DNA from: Gemmatimonadota bacterium
GTDB lineage: Bacteria > Gemmatimonadota > Gemmatimonadetes > Longimicrobiales > Gaopeijiaceae
DNA length: 64,000 nucleotides
NCBI GenBank assembly: GCA_022825135.1
Contig: JAJDYN010000016.1
Location: 62,001-126,000, forward strand
Reading direction: 5' to 3'
Below, piece after piece: positions 58,515 to 64,000 of the stretch. Position numbers and translations under genes: made by a program. Below the pieces are notes generated by a model. The model had not been told where the DNA came from. It did no database searches and saw nothing but the letters and a program-made list of their open reading frames with translations. Each line of letters opens with the position of its first letter. Position 1 is the stretch's first letter.

Positions 58515-59864
58515 CTAGGCGAGGCCACCTTTCACGATCCACCCCACCCCGCGGCGCGACGCCCCGCGCGCGTTCGTGCCCGCCGTGGCGTTGCGGGCGT
58601 CCACCAGCAACCTCGACTTGGCGACGATTTCGCGCATGTCGAAGCAGGAGTGGTCGGTAAGGATCAACACCACATCCGCCTGACCCAGCAGGGAAGGCGT
58701 CAGCGCAACCGATTCCCGCATCCCCGTCCGCTCGTCGTTGAGAAACGGCACGTGGGGATCGTGGTAGAGCACGCCGGCCCCCGCGGCCTCCAGCAGCTCG
58801 ATGATGTAGAGCGCCGGAGATTCCCTTACGTCGTCGATGTCCTTCTTGTACGCGACCCCCAGAATGGCCACGGTGGAGCCCCTGACCGCCTTGCCCTCGT
58901 CGTTCAGGGCGTCGCGAACCTGGTCAACGACGAATCGAGGCATGCTCGCGTTGATCTCCGACGCCAGCTCGATGAAGCGGGTGCGGAAATCGAGCGTGCG
59001 CATTTTCCAGGACAGATAGTGGGGATCGACGGGAATGCAATGCCCCCCGAGGCCGGGACCCGGGACGAAGCGCATGAACCCGAAGGGCTTGGTGGCGGCC
59101 GCCTCGACCACTTCCCAGATGTCCACCCCCAGCCGGTCGGCGATGAGGGCGGTCTCGTTCACCAGTCCGATGTTCACTGCCCGGAAGGTGTTCTCCAGAA
59201 TCTTGCTGAGTTCGGCCACCTCCGCGCTGGACACCGGAACCATGCGGTCGATGAAGCGGCTGTAGCACGCCGCGCCGGCCGCCGTGCACCGGTTCGTCAC
59301 CCCCCCGATCACCTTGGGCGTGTTGCGTGTCGTCCAGACCTGGTTTCCCGGATCGGTGCGCTCCGGCGAAAAACAGAGGAAGAAGTCCTCCCCCACCACC
59401 AACCCGCTCTTCGCCAGCTCTCCGAGAACCACTTCGCGGGTCGTGCCGGGATAGGTGGTGGACTCCAGCACGACCAACTGGCCGGGTCGCAATCCCGCGG
59501 CAACCGAGGACGCGGCCGCCAGGATGAAGGAGATGTCGGGATCGCGCGTCTTCGACAGCGGAGTCGGGACGGTGATCGCGATGACATCGCACTCCCGGAG
59601 GCGCGACATGTCGGCGGTCGCGCGCAGCACGCCTGCCTCCGCAAGTGCAGCCAGGCGACGCGAGGGAACGTCCCCGACATGGCTCGTGCCCGCGTTGACC
59701 CCGTCCACGACGGACTCGTCGATGTCGAACCCGATGACGGTTATCCCGGCTTCGCCGACGATGGTGGCAAGGGGCAAACCAACGTAGCCGAGCCCGATCA
59801 CTCCCATGGTGAGGTCGCCGGAACGGAAGTGCTCCAGCATGGGGTCATGCGTTTGGCCGTTCAT
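58515..59864 (-). CDS. Nucleotide-sugar dehydrogenase (UDP-HexNAc/UDP-glucose dehydrogenase family)
   Basis: The 449-residue enzyme oxidises a nucleotide sugar at C6 using two NAD. Motifs: the NAD fold GVIGLGYVGLPLA (21-33), the VITVPTPL-like segment, FSPERTDPG, NETALIADRLGVDIWEVVEAAATKPFGFMRFVPGPGLGGHCIPVDP with catalytic Cys276, and GVAYKKDIDDVRESPA. The GFMRFxPGPGLGGHCIPVDP form is that of WecC/WbpA-type UDP-GlcNAc/ManNAc dehydrogenases rather than the shorter Ugd. It follows rpmB, separated by 58 bp with a hairpin. No other glycan genes besides the DegT gene are nearby. Confidence 0.88.
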   Translation of the reverse strand: MNGQTHDPMLEHFRSGDLTMGVIGLGYVGLPLATIVGEAGITVIGFDIDESVVDGVNAGTSHVGDVPSRRLAALAEAGVLRATADMSRLRECDVIAITVPTPLSKTRDPDISFILAAASSVAAGLRPGQLVVLESTTYPGTTREVVLGELAKSGLVVGEDFFLCFSPERTDPGNQVWTTRNTPKVIGGVTNRCTAAGAACYSRFIDRMVPVSSAEVAELSKILENTFRAVNIGLVNETALIADRLGVDIWEVVEAAATKPFGFMRFVPGPGLGGHCIPVDPHYLSWKMRTLDFRTRFIELASEINASMPRFVVDQVRDALNDEGKAVRGSTVAILGVAYKKDIDDVRESPALYIIELLEAAGAGVLYHDPHVPFLNDERTGMRESVALTPSLLGQADVVLILTDHSCFDMREIVAKSRLLVDARNATAGTNARGASRRGVGWIVKGGLA

Positions 59865-59870
59865 GCCCCG

Positions 59871-59888
59871 GGTCCGGATTCCCGGACC
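59871..59888 (-). promoter_or_regulatory. Hairpin just upstream of the sugar dehydrogenase start
   Basis: A perfect 7-bp stem GGTCCGG/CCGGACC with a 4-nt loop lies six bases upstream of the ATG at 59864, where a Shine-Dalgarno would be. It could limit translation or act as a terminator after rpmB; there is no T-tract. Confidence 0.35.
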
Positions 59889-59922
59889 GGCCCGGACGGG
59901 CGCTCGGGGGGAGGGAACCCGG

Positions 59923-60141
59923 TCAGGCCTTCGCGCTCGGCTGGAACCGCGGCGCCTTCCTGACCCTTCCAGCGGAAATGCAGCGGGTGCACACGCGGGC
60001 CTTTCGGCGCCGCCCGCCGTCGTCGAGGACGCGCACGGTCTGGAGGTTCGGAAGCCATCGGCGCCGGGTCTTGTTGTGGGCGTGACTCACGTTGTTGCCG
60101 GTCGCGGGCCCCTTGCCGCACAGTTCACACACTTTCGCCAT
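59923..60141 (-). CDS. rpmB: 50S ribosomal protein L28
   Basis: The 72-residue basic protein has [34 protein letters not shown], the classic L28 N-terminus, with CxxC here and CTRC further on forming the zinc-ribbon (C+) form, and [13 protein letters not shown] near the end. The ATG at 60141 is preceded by GGCGAG. It is separated from rplQ by an unrecognised gene, an unusual position since rpmB normally pairs with rpmG. Confidence 0.95.
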   Translation of the reverse strand: MAKVCELCGKGPATGNNVSHAHNKTRRRWLPNLQTVRVLDDGGRRRKARVCTRCISAGRVRKAPRFQPSAKA

Positions 60142-60225
60142 CTGCTCGCCTGATCCGTTGACCGCCGAAGCGGAGCCTCTCGTTTCCTGTGGTCGCAAAC
60201 CCGTCGTCGCGGGCACGACCAGGGA

Positions 60226-60810
60226 CTACTGGGACCCGCCTCCCGGCGGAGAAGCCTCCTCCGTCCCGCTCTCCTCCGCCTCCCCGGCACTCCGCTCGAA
60301 ATGGACCAACTCCAGGAACACGTCGGCGAACTCCGCCTCGAGGCGCCCCGTCGGGGTGTTCTCGAACGCCCCCTGGCCCTCCCAGGCGTCCAGCGTACTG
60401 TCATCCATGATGTGCAGGGTGCCCACCACGAAGCTGGCGGTCTCACCGGAGGAAACCGTCATCGGCACGGAGTCGCCGGTCAACTCGGGCCCCATCTTGA
60501 TGAAGAAGTTGTCTTCGTTGGGCAGCTGGGTCCAAAAGGCCTGGTCGCCGACACGGCTGACCACGGTGACGTCGGGGACCCGAAGCAGCGCGCCCTCGAA
60601 CTGCAGCGCGTTCGTCTCCAGCGACGATGCGGTGATCGGGATGGCGTCGGCAAACGGATCCTCCTCCGGGGCGGTCACAACGGCGGTGGTCGTCCCGACC
60701 GCCGTCACGTTGAGCCAGTAGAGAAACCCCGCGATGCCCAGGAAGGCCACGATCATGAGTGGAAGTGCCGCTTTTTCGGCCGCGCCCCGGCGGGATCCGA
60801 GATCGAGCAT
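60226..60810 (-). CDS. Hypothetical membrane-anchored protein
   Basis: The 194-residue protein has one N-terminal helix (AALPLMIVAFLGIAGFLYWLNVTAV, about 14-38) then a soluble part (VTAPEEDPFADAIPITASSLETNALQFEGALLRVPDVTVVSRVGDQAFWTQLPNEDNFFIKM) and an acidic Glu/Gly-rich tail. The middle resembles an OB-like or beta-rich fold (VVSRVGDQAFWTQLP) but I do not recognise a family. It lies between rplQ and rpmB, without similarity to a ribosomal protein. A periplasmic or surface location is likely from the single helix. Confidence 0.7.
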   Translation of the reverse strand: MLDLGSRRGAAEKAALPLMIVAFLGIAGFLYWLNVTAVGTTTAVVTAPEEDPFADAIPITASSLETNALQFEGALLRVPDVTVVSRVGDQAFWTQLPNEDNFFIKMGPELTGDSVPMTVSSGETASFVVGTLHIMDDSTLDAWEGQGAFENTPTGRLEAEFADVFLELVHFERSAGEAEESGTEEASPPGGGSQ

Positions 60811-60834
60811 GGTCCGGTGCCCCTGCGTTTGAGG

Positions 60835-61194
60835 TTAGTCTCGTTCCACGAGTTCGATGAGAGCCATTTCGGCCGCGTCGCCCCTGCGGTGGCGCAGCTT
60901 GAGGATGCGTGTGTACCCGCCCGGACGGCGGGCAAATCCTGGAGCGATCTCGTCGAACAACCTTCCCTGAACATCTCGGTCGGCGATCTTTCGCGCAACG
61001 AGCCTGCGGGCGTGGAGGTCGCCCCGCTTCGCCAGCGTAATCAGGCGTTCCGCGTAGGGACGGAGTTCCTTCGCCTTCGCGGTCGTGGTCTCAATTCGCC
61101 CGTGCCGAAAGAGCGCGGTCGCCATGTTGCGCAGAACCGCCCGCCGGTGGCTGGCGGTCCGGGAGAGGCTGCGTCCGGTTTTGCGATGGCGCAT
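60835..61194 (-). CDS. rplQ: 50S ribosomal protein L17
   Basis: The 119-residue protein shows the L17 signature [58 protein letters not shown], and [30 protein letters not shown] at the C-terminus. The ATG at 61194 was chosen over a frame start eight codons upstream. It follows rpoA by 80 bp, the standard alpha-operon order. Confidence 0.97.
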   Translation of the reverse strand: MRHRKTGRSLSRTASHRRAVLRNMATALFRHGRIETTTAKAKELRPYAERLITLAKRGDLHARRLVARKIADRDVQGRLFDEIAPGFARRPGGYTRILKLRHRRGDAAEMALIELVERD

Positions 61195-61274
61195 GAGTCG
61201 TCGAGGTTCAGTTGGCAATGCCCGGGGGCAGAAGGCGGATGCCGGCGCGCCGTGGCGGATTCATCCACGGACTG

Positions 61275-62324
61275 CTAGTCATCGGACGGTTCCCCGGCAC
61301 CCGGGGCGGCTTCTTCCTCGGCCAGGAACCACTCGCCGTCGGGACCCGTCGTCAGCGACATGCCGAGTTCTATGGAGTGTTCGTCCAGAAACGCGAGGAG
61401 TTCTTCCATCGACTTCTGGCCGAAGTTGTCGATGTTGAGGATCTGCTTCTCGGTGCGCCGCACGAGATCGCCAAGGGTGCGGAGGTTCTCCTTCTGCAGC
61501 GAGTTGCGCGATCGCACCGAGATTTCCGTCACTTCCTCGATGGGGCGCGCGAGCTGCATCCGGATGCGTGCGGGCAATGGGATCGTCCCGGGCACGGGCG
61601 GCTCGGGAGCCCCGTTGACACTGAAGCTCAGCATGTACTCGAGGTACCTGCGCACCAGCCCCGCAGCGTTGGCCATCGCCTGCTCGGGACGAACGGACCC
61701 GTCGGTTTCCACTCTGAACGACAGCCGGTCGAAATCGGTACGCTCGCCGACCCGGGTCTCCTCGACCGTGAAGTTTGCACGGCGCACCGGATTGTAGATC
61801 GCATCGATCGGCACCAGGTCGACCGGAGAACCCTCCGGACGCGGGTGCTGGTCGGAGAGTACGAAGCCACGGCCCTTGTTGACGTAGAGCTCCATGCTCA
61901 GGCTGCGGTCGCCCTCGAGCGTCAGGATGTGCTGGTCCGGATCGAGCACCTCAACGGATGCCGGCGCGTTGATGTCGGCCGCCGTAACCGGTCCCGCCGC
62001 GTCCACGTGAAGGTTGAGCTTGGCTTCGTCCACATCCTCGTCGAGCGTGAGCACAAGCGCCTTGAGGTTCTGAATGACCTGATGCACGTCCTCCACCACA
62101 CCCTGGATGGTCTGGTGCTCGTGCACGACGCCCTCTATGCGAAACGCCCATATGGCCGCACCCCGCAACGACGAAACCAGAGCCCGCCGAACGGAATTGC
62201 CCAGCGTATAGCCATAGCCGCGCTCGAGCGGCTGCATGACGAACTCGGCGGTCTTTCCCTTGTCGCTGAAGCCCGTCACCTCGACGTGCTCGGGAAGTAC
62301 CAGCCCGGTCAGATCGATCTCCAC
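61275..62324 (-). CDS. rpoA: RNA polymerase alpha subunit
   Basis: The 349-residue protein has the N-terminal domain (FVMQPLERGYGYTLGNSVRRALVSSLRGAAI, DVHQVIQNLKALVLTLDEDVDEAKLNL) and the alpha-CTD (SVRSRNSLQKENLRTLGDLVRRTEKQILNIDNFGQKSMEELLAFL) with the usual GxKS-like region near the end. I set the start at GTG 62324 with a GGAGG Shine-Dalgarno five bases upstream; the open frame continues 24 codons to another GTG, across a perfect hairpin, with no family character. Confidence 0.95.
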   Translation of the reverse strand: MEIDLTGLVLPEHVEVTGFSDKGKTAEFVMQPLERGYGYTLGNSVRRALVSSLRGAAIWAFRIEGVVHEHQTIQGVVEDVHQVIQNLKALVLTLDEDVDEAKLNLHVDAAGPVTAADINAPASVEVLDPDQHILTLEGDRSLSMELYVNKGRGFVLSDQHPRPEGSPVDLVPIDAIYNPVRRANFTVEETRVGERTDFDRLSFRVETDGSVRPEQAMANAAGLVRRYLEYMLSFSVNGAPEPPVPGTIPLPARIRMQLARPIEEVTEISVRSRNSLQKENLRTLGDLVRRTEKQILNIDNFGQKSMEELLAFLDEHSIELGMSLTTGPDGEWFLAEEEAAPGAGEPSDD

Positions 62325-62368
62325 GCGCTCCTCCGTGGCATATTCGACAGCATCCGTTGGATGAACGG

Positions 62369-62388
62369 GAAACCCACCCCCGGGTTTC
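62369..62388 (-). promoter_or_regulatory. Hairpin in the rpsD-rpoA gap
   Basis: A perfect 7-bp stem GAAACCC/GGGTTTC with a 6-nt loop lies between rpsD and the preferred rpoA start. It could be a processing, attenuation or S4-binding site in the alpha operon mRNA. This rests on symmetry and position only. Confidence 0.4.
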
Positions 62389-62403
62389 TTCCGCACGTCT
62401 GAA

Positions 62404-63039
62404 TCACTTCGAGTACAGCTCCACGATCAGCTGCTCCTGGACGGCCATCGGCACGTCCTGACGGGTCGGGAGCCGCAGCACCCGTCCCACCCGCGTCTTC
62501 TCGTCGACCGCCAGCCATTCGGCGGTGTCGGGACGGACACGTGACTCGAGGCTGGCCTGAACCGGGAGCAGATCCCGCGACCTGGCCTTCATCGCGATAT
62601 CGTCCCCGCCTTGCACCGCATAGCTGGGGATGTCCACGATGCGGCCGTTCACTTCCACGTGGCGGTGACGGACCAGCTGCCGCGCCTGGCTGCGACTCGC
62701 TGCGAAACCGAGCCGGAACACGACGTTGTCCAGGCGTCGCTCGAGGGCCACGAGCAGGTTCTCTCCGGTCACGCCCGATTGGTGAGCCGCCCTGTTGAAC
62801 AGGTTGCGGAACTGCTTCTCGTGCAGCCCGTAGATTCGCTTGGTCTTCTGCTTTTCGCGCAGCTGGACCGCGTAGTCGGAGCGTTTCCGGCGACGGGCCT
62901 GTGCGGGACCGTGCTGGCCGGGCGGATATGCCCTGCGCTCGATCGGACATTTCTCCGTGTAGCACTTCAGGCCCTTCAGGAAGAGCTTCTGCCCCTCCCG
63001 ACGGCAAAGCTTGCAAACAGGTCCGGTGTAACGCGCCAT
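62404..63039 (-). CDS. rpsD: 30S ribosomal protein S4
   Basis: The 211-residue S4 has the zinc-binding N-terminus of the C+ type (Cys9, Cys12, Cys26, Cys31 in CKLCRREGQ and [10 protein letters not shown]), then [33 protein letters not shown] and the S4 domain ([36 protein letters not shown]). In other bacteria S4 also represses the alpha operon and binds 16S rRNA. It lies 12 bp downstream of rpsK. Confidence 0.98.
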   Translation of the reverse strand: MARYTGPVCKLCRREGQKLFLKGLKCYTEKCPIERRAYPPGQHGPAQARRRKRSDYAVQLREKQKTKRIYGLHEKQFRNLFNRAAHQSGVTGENLLVALERRLDNVVFRLGFAASRSQARQLVRHRHVEVNGRIVDIPSYAVQGGDDIAMKARSRDLLPVQASLESRVRPDTAEWLAVDEKTRVGRVLRLPTRQDVPMAVQEQLIVELYSK

Positions 63040-63051
63040 CCGTTTCCCTTC

Positions 63052-63447
63052 CTATACCCGGCGCTTCTTGGGTGGCCGGCAACCGTTGTGCGGCAGCGGC
63101 GTGACGTCCTCGATCGCCATGATGTGCAGCCCCGCCGCGTAGAGTGCCTGTATGGCGGACTCGCGGCCCGAGCCGGGACCCTGGACGCGCACGCTGACGC
63201 GCCGGACCCCGAGGCTCACGGCTTCCCGGCCGGCCTGCTCGGCAGCGACCGTGGCGGCGAAGGGAGTCGACTTCTTGGAGCCCTTGAACCCCGCCTTGCC
63301 GGCGCTCGACCAGACGACCGTATTGCCCGCCGAATCGGTGATGGTGATGATCGTGTTGTTGAAGGTCGCCTTGATGTGCGCCACGCCTTCGGCTTCCACG
63401 ACCTTCTTCGCCCGCCGGACCCGTGCCGGCTTTCGTCCCTTTGCCAC
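63052..63447 (-). CDS. rpsK: 30S ribosomal protein S11
   Basis: The 131-residue protein matches S11: [54 protein letters not shown] and [46 protein letters not shown]. The start is GTG. It follows rpsM by 18 bp in the standard order rpsM-rpsK-rpsD-rpoA. Confidence 0.98.
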   Translation of the reverse strand: MAKGRKPARVRRAKKVVEAEGVAHIKATFNNTIITITDSAGNTVVWSSAGKAGFKGSKKSTPFAATVAAEQAGREAVSLGVRRVSVRVQGPGSGRESAIQALYAAGLHIMAIEDVTPLPHNGCRPPKKRRV

Positions 63448-63465
63448 GCGCGTTCTTCCTCGGCC

Positions 63466-63846
63466 CTACTTCCTGGGCGCCTTCTTCTTGCCGGCGATGG
63501 CCCGGCGGCGGCCCTTGTGGGTGCGGGCATTCGTGTGAGTTCTCTGCCCTCGCACGGGCAATCCCCGGCGATGGCGCAATCCGCGGTAGCAGCCGATGTC
63601 CATCAGCCGCTTGATGTTCATCGACACCTCGGTCCTGAGCGCGCCCTCGACCTTCAGCTCCGTCTCGATCTGCCTGCGCAGCCTGCTGACATCCTCGTCG
63701 CTGAGGTTGAAGGTGCGCTTGTCGGGATCCACGCCGGTCGCGTCCAGAATCTCCCTGGCGCGGGTGGGCCCGACCCCGTAGATGTAGGTGAGCGCTACTT
63801 CGACGCGCTTGTTTCGCGGAAGATCGACGCCTGCGATTCGTGCCAC
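63466..63846 (-). CDS. rpsM: 30S ribosomal protein S13
   Basis: The 126-residue protein has the S13 N-terminus [33 protein letters not shown] (helix-two-turn-helix) and the Arg/Lys-rich C-terminus with [26 protein letters not shown] start at the GTG at 63846; the frame extends 29 residues into the rpmJ region without family character. It lies 28 bp after rpmJ. Confidence 0.97.
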   Translation of the reverse strand: MARIAGVDLPRNKRVEVALTYIYGVGPTRAREILDATGVDPDKRTFNLSDEDVSRLRRQIETELKVEGALRTEVSMNIKRLMDIGCYRGLRHRRGLPVRGQRTHTNARTHKGRRRAIAGKKKAPRK

Positions 63847-63874
63847 GGCTCGCGTTCCGAAACTCGGGAGATCC

Positions 63875-63991
63875 CTAACCCTGCCGCTGCTTGTGGCGGG
63901 GGTTGCGTGCGCAGATGACGCGGACGACGCCACGCCTGCGGATCACCTTGCAGTGCTCGCAGATGGCCTTCACGCTGCTCCGCACTTTCAT
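63875..63991 (-). CDS. rpmJ: 50S ribosomal protein L36
   Basis: The 38-residue protein is too small for ordinary ORF calling but is unmistakable: [20 protein letters not shown] and onward to [12 protein letters not shown], with the zinc ligands Cys11, Cys14, Cys27 and His33. It precedes rpsM, the usual order after infA, which would lie beyond the right edge. Confidence 0.95.
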   Translation of the reverse strand: MKVRSSVKAICEHCKVIRRRGVVRVICARNPRHKQRQG

Positions 63992-64000
63992 TTCGGCTGG

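Overview
The window is about 64 kb of high-GC DNA (roughly two thirds G+C by eye) from a diderm bacterium. Genes for LptD, BamD, LolA, Lnt, TolB/Pal/TolQ/TolR and Tat show an outer membrane. The gene content and order (hrcA-dnaJ-prmA, ppiD divergent from a TPR-aroQ-efp-accB-accC-ftsK run, a tol-pal block next to lptD-tatC-nrdR) and the tetratricopeptide proteins suggest a member of the Gemmatimonadota or a neighbouring FCB lineage. That placement is inference from remembered gene neighbourhoods, not a measured phylogeny.

Nearly everything is on the minus strand and is transcribed from high to low coordinates. Only two plus-strand genes are supported: a truncated gene at the left edge and ppiD. 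Reading in transcription order: (1) 63991-59923 is the distal end of the ribosomal alpha operon (rpmJ, rpsM, rpsK, rpsD, rpoA, rplQ), then an unrecognised membrane-anchored protein and rpmB. (2) 59864-54778 holds a nucleotide-sugar dehydrogenase, a TPR lipoprotein, a DegT aminotransferase, bamD and nadD. (3) 54781-45185 holds secA, radC, the (p)ppGpp gene rel, uvrB, tsaE and tsaB. (4) 45054-39572 is the Tol-Pal envelope block (tolQ, tolR, TonB/TolA-like, tolB, pal, cpoB) and nrdR. (5) 39461-30898 holds tatC, lptD, a fibronectin-III lipoprotein, glutamate formiminotransferase, a TPR protein, a polyprenyl diphosphate synthase, a DUF4321-like membrane protein and tatA.

A divergent intergenic region at 28782-29027 separates ppiD (plus) from the next long minus run. 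(6) 28781-19376 holds TPR, aroQ, efp, accB, accC, ftsK, lolA, an outer-membrane barrel and lnt. (7) 19258-14736 holds prfA, prmC, ylbF, myo-inositol-1-phosphate synthase and tmk. (8) 14722-426 holds an S41-like lipoprotein, a dicarboxylate/amino-acid symporter, a class V aminotransferase, ctpA, an asparaginase, a carboxymuconolactone-decarboxylase-like protein, obgE, dprA, hemW, hrcA, dnaJ and prmA.

Many neighbours overlap by one to four bases (ATGA, GTGA, TTGA, TGATG), which points to translational coupling in long operons. Four promoters can be proposed with near-consensus -35/-10 boxes: both sides of the 28782-29027 gap, upstream of prfA, and a TATAAT that would make the glutamate formiminotransferase mRNA leaderless. 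I see no tRNA, rRNA, CRISPR array, insertion sequence, prophage or known riboswitch. No gene-free stretch exceeds about 250 bases. The window is mainly conserved core genome. The least explained items are the protein between rplQ and rpmB, the S41-like lipoprotein lacking the usual lysine, the inositol phosphate synthase, and several structured intergenic sites.
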